A DNA stretch of 64,000 nt, from the NCBI GenBank assembly GCA_018645475.1, contig JABGWU010000235.1:1-64000 (forward strand), read 5' to 3'. Every line of letters begins with the position of its first letter. Position 1 is the stretch's first letter. The position numbers and the translations under genes were made by a program. Under the pieces are notes generated by a model, which did not search any database, had not been told where the DNA came from, and saw only the letters and a list, made by a program, of their open reading frames with translations. Below, piece after piece: positions 50,549 to 59,698 of the stretch. Source of the stretch: Opitutia bacterium. Its GTDB lineage: Bacteria; Verrucomicrobiota; Verrucomicrobiia; Opitutales; Seribacteraceae.

Positions 50549-51503
50549 CTAGCGCTAGCTGAACGGAGAGTTCTGTGCTTCCACGATGATATTCTAGTGA
50601 GATTAATTCATTAGGTTTCTTTAATGATATAAGTATGGTTAATTCTTCTCGGGAATCGAGTTTTTCTCCATCTAAAGAAATTAAATAATCGCCTACCTTA
50701 AGACCGCTTTGTTTTGCAGCACTTTTTTCAACGACGCTGATAATTTTTAAACCTAAGTCAGTTTTTTCACATGCGACCCCTAAGAAACCTTGATCTTGCA
50801 ATTTTTCAAGAGTTAGTATTTCCCCTTCTTGATAAAAATCCCAATTGATGTGAAAGCACTCAACGGGAACATGAAAGTTTTGATCTGATTCCTTTGAAAC
50901 ACGACTATGTATGGCGATTATATTTCCATTGAAATCAAAAAGCGGCCCACCCGAATCTCCTCCAAGTAAACGACTGTCCGATTGTAAAGTATCTTCATTT
51001 TTACCAATTACTCTCCCTAATCTTACCACTACGCCTCTTTTCTTGTCAAAACCTCCTGGATGCCCAATGGCAAAGCACCAATCTCCAACTTTTGATGTTT
51101 CCCTTTTTGCTATTGGTGAAAAGGGCCATTTTCCTTTTTGTGTAATTCTTAACATTCCGGCATCTGAAATTTCAGATCCTCCTAGGCTAATTGCGGATAC
51201 CCTTTTTCCATTAATTAAACGAACATTCATTTTTTGCCCTGTCTTACCAATCACATGTGCTGCGGTTAATACAAGGCCATCTTCAGAAACAATCACTCCA
51301 CTACCCACCCCGTCGTCTGTTTCAATAGAAACAAGTGCCTTTTTGGCATTTGGTAAGAGTTTTTGCAGTCGGTTTTGTATCTCAATTAAATGCTCGTGAT
51401 TTATTGGATTAATTGATTTCCATTTTGCATCAGAAACAACATCAGCAGATGTAACATTATTGAAAATGAAACTTAAGAATAATTGCAGAATGATTAATCT
51501 CAT
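50529..51503 (-). CDS. HtrA/DegP-type serine protease with one PDZ domain
   Basis: A 324-residue exported S1C protease with a signal peptide (RLIILQLFLSFIFNNVTSAD). The triad is complete: H83 in GLVLTAAHVIG, D114 in SEISDAGML and S184 in LLGGDSGGPLFDFNGNIIAIHS. One C-terminal PDZ follows (about 235-318: GFLGVACEKTDLGLKIISVVEKSAAKQSGLKVGDYLISLDGEKL). It is shorter than DegP, having a single PDZ. It would degrade or fold damaged envelope proteins in the periplasm. Transcribed with the dead paralogue downstream, with which it overlaps by 20 bp, an arrangement suggesting a protease/pseudoprotease pair. Confidence 0.92.
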   Translation of the reverse strand: MRLIILQLFLSFIFNNVTSADVVSDAKWKSINPINHEHLIEIQNRLQKLLPNAKKALVSIETDDGVGSGVIVSEDGLVLTAAHVIGKTGQKMNVRLINGKRVSAISLGGSEISDAGMLRITQKGKWPFSPIAKRETSKVGDWCFAIGHPGGFDKKRGVVVRLGRVIGKNEDTLQSDSRLLGGDSGGPLFDFNGNIIAIHSRVSKESDQNFHVPVECFHINWDFYQEGEILTLEKLQDQGFLGVACEKTDLGLKIISVVEKSAAKQSGLKVGDYLISLDGEKLDSREELTILISLKKPNELISLEYHRGSTELSVQLALGARPQK

Positions 51504-51562
51504 CTAAATACAACAAAGATGTTTTTGAGAAAACTGCAAACCTGGGGTATGAAAAATTCCAT

Positions 51563-52726
51563 TTAATCTTTTGTTTGAAAAAAATTAATCACTCTTTTGC
51601 ATAGTATCTTATATTTTGAATTTCGATATAGTAAGATATTCATTTTGTTAAAATTATCATCAACCTGGAGTCGTTCGTAATTTGGTGAAATTTTCTTCTC
51701 CGTTGACGAGGTAACTAGCAAAATATCTGGCATTAGTCCTTGTGCACTGCTTTGTGAAATGGAGACTAGAGTATTTAGTATATTTTCTTTTTCAGTAGAT
51801 AAAATTTCTGATTCTATTTTTTCTATCTCGTTAAAAAGTAGGAATGTAGACTTCAATGTATTTTCAAATAATGGTTCACAAAAAACTGAAATAGAGGGTG
51901 TTCCTGCCCACTCATCCCCTTTATAAGGAGAAAAATTAAAATTCTTAAAGTGCCTGTTACCTTTTGAGGGCGCATTAAGAAATCTTATGAATTTAAAAGT
52001 CTCATCGGTGTGCGATTCTTTGTTTAAAACGAGTCCATAAACTGGTAATCTTTTGGTTCTAAATTCCTCAAGTTGTAAAATTTGTAAACCATTTTGCAAT
52101 GCAGTGCTCTTAGTCATAAAACCACCCGATAACTGGTCAGTGTGGAGAAGAGTTGATGCAAGTTCAGATTCAGATTTATAAAACTTAACTTTATAATTAT
52201 TTTGATAGTGATTATTACCAATCACCTTTTTAATTTCATTCCCAGAGATCGTATTTGCATGGGAAATTCCGATGGTATTATTAAGGTCAAAAATTTCTGC
52301 AAGACTTTCAGGTAATAATCTTGAGTTTTTTTGTAATGCAAAAACGATCCAGTCATGCGCAATGGTTATAGCCTTTTTATTTTCTATTCCTTGAGATTCA
52401 CTCGTTTTGTCATTTCCACTATAAAATACTAATAAATTAGAATCATTTAAATTTTGAGGAAGGGACGAATTAGAATTTTCAAAATAGGAGATATCGATAT
52501 TAATTTTTAGTTCGTTCTCAAAGTCTTTTGCACAAGCTTCTAGTGGCAGCCTCAAGGATTTTGCACAATAAATATTAATAGTGGATTTATGTGAAGTCTG
52601 TGGGGTAATTTGATTCCAAACAACGAACATTGAAGCAAGAACGAACATTGAAAGTAAGGAGAGAGTAATTCCCGTATATTTTGGAGCACGAAAAGTTTTT
52701 ACCTGACTAGGTTCAAATGGCCTCAT
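51563..52726 (-). CDS. Membrane-anchored ModA/PstS-like solute-binding protein
   Basis: About 387 residues from the ATG at 52726; the track start at 52786 adds 20 unlikely residues. One membrane segment (GITLSLLSMFVLASMFVVW) anchors the protein, so the rest lies in the periplasm. The domain from INIYCAKSLRLPLEACAKDFENELKINI resembles ModA-type anion-binding proteins (first strand and helix, SNLLVFYSGND, TIGISHANTISGNEIKK, LPVYGLVLNKESHTDETFKFIRFL), with a C-terminal extension of about 130 residues. It diverges from the PhoB-like gene, which suggests that it binds phosphate or senses an anion. No permease or ATPase genes accompany it, so a sensory role is plausible. Confidence 0.68.
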   Translation of the reverse strand: MRPFEPSQVKTFRAPKYTGITLSLLSMFVLASMFVVWNQITPQTSHKSTINIYCAKSLRLPLEACAKDFENELKINIDISYFENSNSSLPQNLNDSNLLVFYSGNDKTSESQGIENKKAITIAHDWIVFALQKNSRLLPESLAEIFDLNNTIGISHANTISGNEIKKVIGNNHYQNNYKVKFYKSESELASTLLHTDQLSGGFMTKSTALQNGLQILQLEEFRTKRLPVYGLVLNKESHTDETFKFIRFLNAPSKGNRHFKNFNFSPYKGDEWAGTPSISVFCEPLFENTLKSTFLLFNEIEKIESEILSTEKENILNTLVSISQSSAQGLMPDILLVTSSTEKKISPNYERLQVDDNFNKMNILLYRNSKYKILCKRVINFFQTKD

Positions 52727-52947
52727 ATTTAATTTAAAGGAAGAAGAGGTGAGAATTGTGAGGTTTTGAACAATGAGATCACACAATAAAAAAGTATATG
52801 AAATTGCTTTGAAATTAATAAAAACAAGTTCATTACATGAATAATATCACATAGAACAGTCAAAATGTCACAACTATAAAAGAATCATTTTTTGATGAAA
52901 TCAACCTTGCCATTTCTATGGTTGATAATGGAATGTGTTTTCCATTT

Positions 52948-53646
52948 ATGAACTCTCGAATCCGTATTTTTGTCGTCGATGACGAGCAAGACCTTACTGA
53001 TCTTTTACACTACCAACTAGGTAAGGAAGGCTTTAATGTAAAATTTTCGAATAATCCTTATGAAGCTCTAGGTAATGCAAGAGACTTCAGCCCCGATCTT
53101 ATTATTTTGGATGTCATGATGCCTGACCTCGACGGTTTTCAGTTATTGCGGATGATTCGTGCCGATAATCTGCTTCAAAAAACTCCAGTTATCATGCTTA
53201 CCGCAAAAACGGATTTAGAGCACAGGATTAAAGGGTTAGAGCAAGGCGCCGACGATTATCTAGGCAAACCATTTGACTCTCAGGAACTTGTTTTACGAAT
53301 CCGTTCGATTCTCAAAAGAACCGCAGATCAAAAAGATGAAAACCTAAGCCGTATTATATTCGGAAATCTTCTCCTTGATGAAGAAGATCATAGTATTTCG
53401 GTATCCGGAGAGAAAATTGATTTTACATTAACTGAGTTTAAACTGCTTCATTACTTTCTTAAGCGTCGCGGTCGGGTTCAGACTCGGGATAATTTATTAC
53501 TTGGAGTTTGGAAATTTGACGCGGATATTGAAACTCGGACTGTTGATGTTCACATTCGTCGCGTTCGTCAAAAAATCAAAAATGCTGGAGTGGAAATTGA
53601 GACCATCCGAGGAGTTGGATATCGAATGATTGAGCAACTTGTTTAA
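52948..53646 (+). CDS. phoB: PhoB-like response regulator, OmpR family
   Basis: About 232 residues from the ATG at 52948, directly before the receiver; the track start at 52918 adds ten residues. The receiver shows DDEQD, phospho-acceptor Asp in LIILDVMMPDLDGF, Thr in MLTAKTD and Lys in LGKPFDS. The C-terminal winged helix has LTEFKLLHYFLKRRGRVQTRDNLLLGVW and TVDVHIRRVRQKIKNAG. It is followed by the kinase gene after 4 bases, with a phosphate-type porin and Na/Pi cotransporter behind. Assignment to PhoB rests on this context and on a Pho-box-like direct repeat before the porin gene; a different OmpR-family regulator is possible. Confidence 0.87.
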   Translation: MNSRIRIFVVDDEQDLTDLLHYQLGKEGFNVKFSNNPYEALGNARDFSPDLIILDVMMPDLDGFQLLRMIRADNLLQKTPVIMLTAKTDLEHRIKGLEQGADDYLGKPFDSQELVLRIRSILKRTADQKDENLSRIIFGNLLLDEEDHSISVSGEKIDFTLTEFKLLHYFLKRRGRVQTRDNLLLGVWKFDADIETRTVDVHIRRVRQKIKNAGVEIETIRGVGYRMIEQLV

Positions 53647-53650
53647 AGAT

Positions 53651-54487
53651 ATGTCCTTACCTATTTGGTTGTTCGTCCTGATGTTAATTGGGTCTTCTTA
53701 TGCCATCTATGTCTCTATAAAAGCATTTATCACAAAGAAGAAGGAATCTTGGCCCAAACACTTCCCTCAGAAAAGAGAACTCAAAGATAAGGATGAGCAA
53801 AGCCGTAGAGATTTTGTTGCCAATGTCTCACATGAGTTGCGCACACCGGTTTCTATTATTAAAGGTTTCGCTGATTCTTTAATCGAAGACTATGAGGTTC
53901 TTAAAGATGAAAAACGAAAGCAATTTTTAGCTAAAATTCAAAAGAATGCGAAACGCCTAAATACTTTGGTCGAAGATCTTCTTGCTTTGGCAAAATTAGA
54001 AAAGCCCCAAACCACCTTATCCATAGAATTGTTCGATCTCTGTAAGCTCGTTCGAAACATAGAAGAAGAATTTTTACTAAGAAAAGAAACTCCTTTGCCC
54101 AAGTTTGTTTTAAAATGTCCAAATTCCCCTGTCTTTACTCGAGCAGACCCAGTAAAATTGGTAAGCGTATTCGAAAATCTTATAGACAATGCAATGCTCC
54201 ATGCTGAAGGGCTTTCTTACCTAATGATTTGTATAAAGGAAGACACTAAGAAAAAACAGATCATCTGTGAGGTTGAAGACGATGGAATTGGAATATCACA
54301 AGAGGATCAGGAGATGCTTTTTGAGAGATTTTATCGTGTAGAAAAAGGGAGGTCTCGAATGAGAGGGGGTACCGGATTGGGACTAAGTATAGCCCGTGAA
54401 ATAATAAAAGCCCACAATGGAGAGATTTCCATACAAAGTAAAACTGACCAAGGTGCTGTATTCTCCTTCCACATTCCAAAATCTTGA
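53651..54487 (+). CDS. phoR: PhoR-like sensor histidine kinase
   Basis: About 278 residues from the ATG at 53651, 4 bases after the regulator stop; the track start at 53630 is a TTG inside the preceding gene. One N-terminal membrane segment (IWLFVLMLIGSSYAIYVSIKAF), no periplasmic domain and no PAS domain, then HisKA with FVANVSHELRTPVSIIKGF and HATPase with LIDNAMLHA, VEDDGIGISQEDQEMLFERFYRVEKGRS and GTGLGLSIAREII. PhoR of E. coli also has a poor periplasmic domain but carries a PAS domain that is absent here. It pairs with the preceding PhoB-like protein. Confidence 0.87.
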   Translation: MSLPIWLFVLMLIGSSYAIYVSIKAFITKKKESWPKHFPQKRELKDKDEQSRRDFVANVSHELRTPVSIIKGFADSLIEDYEVLKDEKRKQFLAKIQKNAKRLNTLVEDLLALAKLEKPQTTLSIELFDLCKLVRNIEEEFLLRKETPLPKFVLKCPNSPVFTRADPVKLVSVFENLIDNAMLHAEGLSYLMICIKEDTKKKQIICEVEDDGIGISQEDQEMLFERFYRVEKGRSRMRGGTGLGLSIAREIIKAHNGEISIQSKTDQGAVFSFHIPKS

Positions 54488-54542
54488 AAATAATAGAGCT
54501 ATCTATGTCCAAGTTTTATAATATTAATACCACTATGTTTAA

Positions 54543-54560
54543 TTGTAACACAATTGTAAC
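54543..54560 (+). promoter_or_regulatory. Pho-box-like direct repeat before the porin gene
   Basis: TTGTAAC (54543-54549), ACAA, TTGTAAC (54554-54560): two identical 7-mers with a 4-base spacer, the exact 11-base geometry of PhoB sites (consensus CTGTCAT-N4-CTGTCAT). A TATGTA (54575-54580) at suitable distance may be the -10 element. It lies 39 bases before the porin start. The base match to the E. coli consensus is partial; the spacing and the gene set around it give the support. Confidence 0.6.
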
Positions 54561-54598
54561 ACTCATGACCCAATTATGTAAGACAAGTGTGATTAAAT

Positions 54599-55738
54599 AT
54601 GTTGATGCACCTGCTTAATTTTTTAAATTTAAAAAATAAAGACCTACTCCAAACTTTTTTGGCGGCAGCAATGTTTGGATGTAATCCTTCGATCAAGGCC
54701 GAAACGAGCGATTATGAGGGATTATGGAGTAACGCTGTTCTTTATGAAAATAATGAGAACTCTGTGGTGAGCAAGTTTACCTTAACCGGAAGACTACAAG
54801 CAGACTATCATAGTTTTGAAAATGATGTCGATGGTTTGTCAGAAGTTGATTCACAATGGCGTCGCTTTCGGTTTGGGTTCAAAGCCAACCTTTTGGGAGC
54901 CATTACTCTTCATTCCGAAGCCAATATGAATCTAAATGAACCCGAACCTCTTTACAGGAACCTGACCGACACTTATCTTTCTTGGACTACAGATGATGGT
55001 ATGAAGATTAAGGTTGGTAAACAGTCCGCTCCTTTTACCCTGCATGGATCGACTTCCTCTAAGAAACTCTACACTTTGGAGCGTGGGAAAATTGCACGCA
55101 ATATCTGGTTTACTAATGAATACTTTTCAGGAATTTCTCTATCTGGGAGTAAAGAAAAATGGAGTTATTTAGCCGGCGTTTATTCTAGTGACGAAGGTCC
55201 AGAGTTTGATGAAGCTTTCGAATATGGCTCTTTTGCGGTTTTTTCTGCCGGATACAATTTCGAAAAATCTGAATACTTTGACGAATCCCTACTCAGGTTT
55301 GATCTTATGCTTCAGGAGGAAGACCCGCACAATCAAACGCCCCACCATAAAAGTGCTTTTTCCGTAGTCGCTAAGCTTAATCAAGGAAATTTCAACTTTT
55401 GGGGAGACCTCAGTTTTTCTAATGGTTACGGAAGTCAAAGTGATGTATGGGGAGTCCAGTTCATGCCTTTCTATGATTTCACCGATAAACTACAAGGTGT
55501 GTTCAGCTATACTTACGTGGAAAGCGAACTTGCTGGTGGTGTTGATGTTACCCGCTATGAGAGAGATTTATCAGGGACAGGCGACGAAGTGCAGGAATAC
55601 TTCCTTGGGCTAAATTATTTTTTCTATGGTCATAAATTAAAATGGCAAAATGCGATTCAATACTCCGAGATGGACAATCTCGGAACAAAACAATACGAAG
55701 GTTGGGGCTTCACCTCAGGCATCCGTATTAATTGGTAA
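54599..55738 (+). CDS. Outer-membrane porin, OprO/OprP phosphate type
   Basis: A 379-residue exported protein with a signal sequence ending around KAETSDYEG (about residue 36) and alternating amphipathic beta strands typical of a 16-stranded barrel, finishing with an aromatic/tryptophan C-terminus (GIRINW). Family segments are LTGRLQADYHSF, SQWRRFRFGFKANL, DTYLSWTTDDGMKIKVGKQSAPFTLHGSTSSKKLYTLERG and NEYFSGISLSG, as in phosphate- and polyphosphate-selective OprP/OprO porins. A Pho-box-like repeat precedes it, and it is followed by a Na/Pi cotransporter (61 bases), so its job is to admit phosphate across the outer membrane. Selectivity itself cannot be read from the sequence. Confidence 0.86.
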   Translation: MLMHLLNFLNLKNKDLLQTFLAAAMFGCNPSIKAETSDYEGLWSNAVLYENNENSVVSKFTLTGRLQADYHSFENDVDGLSEVDSQWRRFRFGFKANLLGAITLHSEANMNLNEPEPLYRNLTDTYLSWTTDDGMKIKVGKQSAPFTLHGSTSSKKLYTLERGKIARNIWFTNEYFSGISLSGSKEKWSYLAGVYSSDEGPEFDEAFEYGSFAVFSAGYNFEKSEYFDESLLRFDLMLQEEDPHNQTPHHKSAFSVVAKLNQGNFNFWGDLSFSNGYGSQSDVWGVQFMPFYDFTDKLQGVFSYTYVESELAGGVDVTRYERDLSGTGDEVQEYFLGLNYFFYGHKLKWQNAIQYSEMDNLGTKQYEGWGFTSGIRINW

Positions 55739-55799
55739 CCCATCAATATTCTTTTTATCCCGCACTCTTTAATTTAATCACAAAATTTAATTATCAATC

Positions 55800-57635
55800 A
55801 TGGCTAATGTATCAACTTGGGAATTTATTGTAGGTTTTCTTTACATCTTGGGAGGTCTGGGCATATTTCTTTTTGGAATGCGTGTGATGAGCGAAGGCAT
55901 TCAAAAAGTGGCCGGAGAAGGAATGAGAAGAATCATGGCAACCATGACTCAGAACCGCTTTTTTGGGTTGGCTACGGGCTTATTGGTTACCTGCTTAGTT
56001 CAATCTTCTTCAGCTACTACCGTCATGGTCGTAAGCTTCGTCAACGCTCAACTGCTCACCCTGATGGAATCGATAGGGGTGATTATGGGGGCAAACCTGG
56101 GAACCACATTGACCGGATGGATCATCGCAACAATTGGTAAGTTTAGCTTATCAAAGATAGCTCTTCCTATCATCGGGATTGGTTTACCGCTTGTTTTTAT
56201 GAGCCAACCAAAATTCAAACATACTGGAGAATTTCTGGTAGGTTTTGGCTTACTCTTCTTTGGGCTCAGTGAACTTAAAAATGCAGTACCCGATGTAAAG
56301 AGCTTACTGAAGAGTTCGGATCCTGGAGATCAGTTACTTGTGCAAGACATTCAAGGATTTATTGAACAACTTAATAGTTATGGGTTTGGCTCCGTAATTA
56401 TATTCCTGATCATTGGGGTCTTTCTTACTATTTTAGTTCAGTCTTCTTCCGCTGCTATGGGAATTACGATCATTGTCGCAATTAACGGTTGGATCAATTT
56501 CGAGATCGCCGCTGCGATTGTCCTTGGTGAAAATATTGGGACGACGGTTACAGCTTGGCTTGCATCCCTTGGAGGTAATATAAATGCAAAACGGGCGGCA
56601 CGTGCCCATTTTATTTTTAATATAGCCGGTGTAATTTGGATGTTACTTCTATTTTATCCATTCATTGGTATGTTGGATCAAATCATGCCGGGTGCAATTT
56701 ACATAGACGATGTGACGCAGGCTGAAGCCACTGCTTATCTAAAGGAAATTGATTTTGAAGGCATACCATCTGAAGATGATTTTTCCAAAGCCAAGAAAGC
56801 TATCGTTGATAGGAATATTCCTCTGCACTTATCTCTTTTTCACACTCTCTTTAACCTGACTAATATTGCATTGTTAATTGGATTCGCACCACAGCTTGGT
56901 CGATTAGTCGAACGACTTGTAAAGCCGAAGACGCATGATGGGAAGGCTCCGAAACCAGGGAGTTTAGCCTCACTTCACTACGAAGGCTCGGGGGTTCTCC
57001 CTAAGACAGGTGAGTTGAACTTAGCTCTCGTCGAAGCAGAAATTAACCGTCTAGCTGCGATTACTCGATACATGTTTGAAGGCTTTGTGGAAGTTTTTGA
57101 AAGTCCAGATTCGGATAAGAGTGATCTTATCAAAGAACTTAAAGAACTTGAGGAAAAATGCGATGAGCTCGCATTTGAGATTACACAGACTTTAATTTAC
57201 TGTACAACTGAAAGCCTTGCCGGTGAAAGAGCACTCCGAGTGACTTCCCTACTTCGAGTAGCAGGAGAACTTGAAGATATTGGAGATTGTTGCCATCGTC
57301 TCGTACAATTAGCTCACCGTAAATATAGAAAGAATCGAGTCCTCCCTCAGGAAACCCTTCGGGAGATCAAAGTGTTCTCCGAACAAATTCTGGATTTCAT
57401 GGAATTGTATCAGACTCATCTGAAGGATGGAAGTATTCCAGATATAGAAAAGGCAGAAGTTATAGAAAATCGTATTGATGCATCCAGAAAATCTCTACGT
57501 AAAAATGCAGTTAAAAGAATGCAGGATAAGGAAAACCTGAAGGCTGAAATGATCTACATTGATATTCTGAATGAAATGGAGAGTATCGGAAACGATGCCT
57601 TAAATGTTGTTCAAGCCCTAAACCATGTGGTTTAA
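55800..57635 (+). CDS. Na/Pi cotransporter family protein with PhoU-like domain
   Basis: A 611-residue inner-membrane phosphate transporter of the NptA/YjbB type. The Na/Pi core shows the paired signatures LVQSSSATTVMVVSFVNA (about 65-82) with GANLGTTLTGW, and LVQSSSAAMGITIIVAINGW (about 210-230) with ENIGTTVTAWLASLGG, in an inverted two-repeat layout with about eight or nine segments. Residues about 400-610 are a cytoplasmic helical PhoU-like domain (EINRLAAITRYMFEGFVEVFE, ERALRVTSLLRVAGELEDIGDCCHRL). The gene follows the porin by 61 bases. Together with PhoB/PhoR and the porin it forms a Pst-independent phosphate uptake set. Confidence 0.94.
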   Translation: MANVSTWEFIVGFLYILGGLGIFLFGMRVMSEGIQKVAGEGMRRIMATMTQNRFFGLATGLLVTCLVQSSSATTVMVVSFVNAQLLTLMESIGVIMGANLGTTLTGWIIATIGKFSLSKIALPIIGIGLPLVFMSQPKFKHTGEFLVGFGLLFFGLSELKNAVPDVKSLLKSSDPGDQLLVQDIQGFIEQLNSYGFGSVIIFLIIGVFLTILVQSSSAAMGITIIVAINGWINFEIAAAIVLGENIGTTVTAWLASLGGNINAKRAARAHFIFNIAGVIWMLLLFYPFIGMLDQIMPGAIYIDDVTQAEATAYLKEIDFEGIPSEDDFSKAKKAIVDRNIPLHLSLFHTLFNLTNIALLIGFAPQLGRLVERLVKPKTHDGKAPKPGSLASLHYEGSGVLPKTGELNLALVEAEINRLAAITRYMFEGFVEVFESPDSDKSDLIKELKELEEKCDELAFEITQTLIYCTTESLAGERALRVTSLLRVAGELEDIGDCCHRLVQLAHRKYRKNRVLPQETLREIKVFSEQILDFMELYQTHLKDGSIPDIEKAEVIENRIDASRKSLRKNAVKRMQDKENLKAEMIYIDILNEMESIGNDALNVVQALNHVV

Positions 57636-57711
57636 CAAAGTGCGTATATATAATTAGGTAATCCAATCGTCCGACTTGCCTTTTTGGGTGTTTTTGTTGA
57701 AATAAATACAG

Positions 57712-58410
57712 ATGAGTTTGCTTAGGGTTAACCAACTTAAAAAATCTTATGTATCTGCCGATGGTGAGAGTACCCGAGTAGTAGATGTGGATGATTTTAT
57801 TCTTAAAGATTCAGAATTTTGCGGAATGCGTGGTGAAAGTGGTTCTGGAAAAACGACCTTTTTACATCTTCTTGCTGGCATTTTATCTCCAGACAGTGGA
57901 GAGATTGAGCTGATGGGAAAAAATCTAAGGTCATTGTCTCATTCAGAACGTGATGGTTTGCGGGCAAGTGTACTAGGGTATGTCTTTCAAACCTTTAATT
58001 TACTACAAGGTTTTACCTCTCTAGAAAATTTAAAAATTGCTATGTCATTTGCCGGTTCTACAGATCATGAAATAGCCATTGATTTACTTGGTCGTGTTGG
58101 TCTTTCGAAACGCTTACATTACTATCCACACCAACTTTCTATTGGACAACAACAGAGAGTTGCTCTTGCTCGTGCATTGGTCAATAAACCCAAGCTAGTG
58201 TTAGCCGATGAGCCAACCGGAAATTTAGACCCATCAAACGCTAGCAAAGCTATTGAACTATTACATGAACTATGTCTTGAGGCTAATTCTGCACTTTTAG
58301 TTGTAAGTCATGATGAAGGGGTAATTCAGGGTTTTGATAGACAGGTTGATTGGGGAATAATTAATCACCCAGCTAACACCAGTGAACAAAAGAATCTAAT
58401 TCGTAAGTGA
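57712..58410 (+). CDS. ABC transporter ATPase, LolD type
   Basis: A 232-residue ATPase. Walker A GESGSGKTTFLHLL (residues 43-56), Q-loop FQTFNLLQGFTSLENL, signature region QLSIGQQQRVALARALV (about 141-157; the second Gly of LSGGQ is Ile) and Walker B LVLADEPTGNLDP (about 162-174), then SHDEG. The MacB/LolD-type Q-loop indicates an ATPase for FtsX-like permeases. Its stop overlaps the GTG start of the permease (GTGA). Together with the permease and DUF3299 lipoprotein it matches the ABC part of zinc-related operons of the Zrg kind known from Vibrio, but no Zur site is seen. Confidence 0.92.
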   Translation: MSLLRVNQLKKSYVSADGESTRVVDVDDFILKDSEFCGMRGESGSGKTTFLHLLAGILSPDSGEIELMGKNLRSLSHSERDGLRASVLGYVFQTFNLLQGFTSLENLKIAMSFAGSTDHEIAIDLLGRVGLSKRLHYYPHQLSIGQQQRVALARALVNKPKLVLADEPTGNLDPSNASKAIELLHELCLEANSALLVVSHDEGVIQGFDRQVDWGIINHPANTSEQKNLIRK

Positions 58411-59624
58411 AAACGAATTTACGCACACTTTTTCTTCTATGCAATCGAGGCGTTCGTCAGTTTGCATTTTCTTCTTTTGTTGCCTCTCTTGCGATTGCGA
58501 TGGCTGGGGGATTATTTTTGGGAACCTGGAAAATAAAGGAGGGAGCTCAAGAAGCATTTAATCTTTCTTCCGGTGGATTTGATGCCGTTTTAGGTGCCCG
58601 TGGATCAAAATTACAACTTATTCTAAATGCTGTTTTCCACCTAGAGGCATCTCCTGGCAATCTTAAGTGGGAGCAATATGAGGTATTAAAAAACACTCCT
58701 GGAGTGAAGGAAGCGTACCCACTTGCTGTAGGCGATAATTTTATGGGCTATCGATTAGTCGGCACTTTAAGCTCTCTTTTCCATGACCATGAATGGAAAG
58801 AGGGAGTTAAATATAAAGTGCAATCTGGAGGACGCTATTTCTCCGATAATGCAAAAGAAGCCTTGGTCGGGAATTTTGTTGCTAACAAATTAAATTTAAA
58901 AATTGGAGATACTTTTAATCCTTATCATGGCCTTACTTATAGGGAAGATAGTAAACATGATGAAATTTATGTGGTTGTAGGAATTTTAGAAGCAACTGGT
59001 ACACCTTCTGATAAAGTAATATGGATTCCAATAAAAGGAATTCAATTAATGGAAGGTCATGCATCAGAGTATGCGACTTCGGTTAGTGCTGTTTTGGTGA
59101 AATTAAAAGGAGCAGCAGGTTTTACCCTTGAAATGAAATATAATAAACAGGGTAATCAAGCGACATTTGCATGGCCAATTGCAGCAACCCTTGCACAATT
59201 TTTTGACCGTTTGGTTTGGTTTGAAAAAGTACTCGAGTGGATTGCATACCTCGTGGGTTTAGTTGCTGGACTAATTATTTTAGCAATATTACGAAATTCC
59301 TTGAATGAAAGAAAGCGAGAGTTTGCAATTTTACGCTGTCTCGGAGCGAGTAGGGGATTTATAATTAATGTGGTTCTAGGCCAATCATTAATTATTTCTA
59401 TGCTTGGTGCTTTGGGATCTTTACTAATTTATTTCATTATGAGTGGCGTAGCATCGTATTTTATACGGGATCAAACAGGCGTTCTTTTAGATCCATTCTC
59501 CATAGATTTTACCTTTATCTATGTATTTTTTGTAATTTTATTTTTGGGCTTAATTAGTGCGTTACCTCCTGCATTTCTTGCATACCGAGTAGATATAAGT
59601 AAAAATTTAAGACCTTTGGCTTAG
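58407..59624 (+). CDS. FtsX-like ABC permease, single-half type
   Basis: A 405-residue permease with one N-terminal segment (SSFVASLAIAMAGGLFLGTWK), a periplasmic domain (about 50-270, with FDAVLGARGSKLQLILNAVFHLEASPGNL and GFTLEMKYN) and three C-terminal segments, including RLVWFEKVLEWIAYLVGLVAGLIILAILRNSLNERKREFAILRCLGASRGFI and the last two. The VLGARGSKLQLILNAVFHLEASPGN stretch is characteristic of the subfamily paired with DUF3299 proteins. The GTG start at 58407 overlaps the ATPase stop. It would work with the ATPase and the lipoprotein gene downstream in envelope transport. Confidence 0.9.
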   Translation: MKTNLRTLFLLCNRGVRQFAFSSFVASLAIAMAGGLFLGTWKIKEGAQEAFNLSSGGFDAVLGARGSKLQLILNAVFHLEASPGNLKWEQYEVLKNTPGVKEAYPLAVGDNFMGYRLVGTLSSLFHDHEWKEGVKYKVQSGGRYFSDNAKEALVGNFVANKLNLKIGDTFNPYHGLTYREDSKHDEIYVVVGILEATGTPSDKVIWIPIKGIQLMEGHASEYATSVSAVLVKLKGAAGFTLEMKYNKQGNQATFAWPIAATLAQFFDRLVWFEKVLEWIAYLVGLVAGLIILAILRNSLNERKREFAILRCLGASRGFIINVVLGQSLIISMLGALGSLLIYFIMSGVASYFIRDQTGVLLDPFSIDFTFIYVFFVILFLGLISALPPAFLAYRVDISKNLRPLA

Positions 59625-59698
59625 TATAGTTTGGATAATTATTAAATTAGAGTTAAGGACTTGCGACTTGCTGTTTCTGAGGTAATCCTAAATCCGTT

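Noticed and set aside
52855-52872. Pho box before phoB
   Set aside because: Two GTCA cores are present but 8 bases apart instead of 11, so the geometry does not fit.
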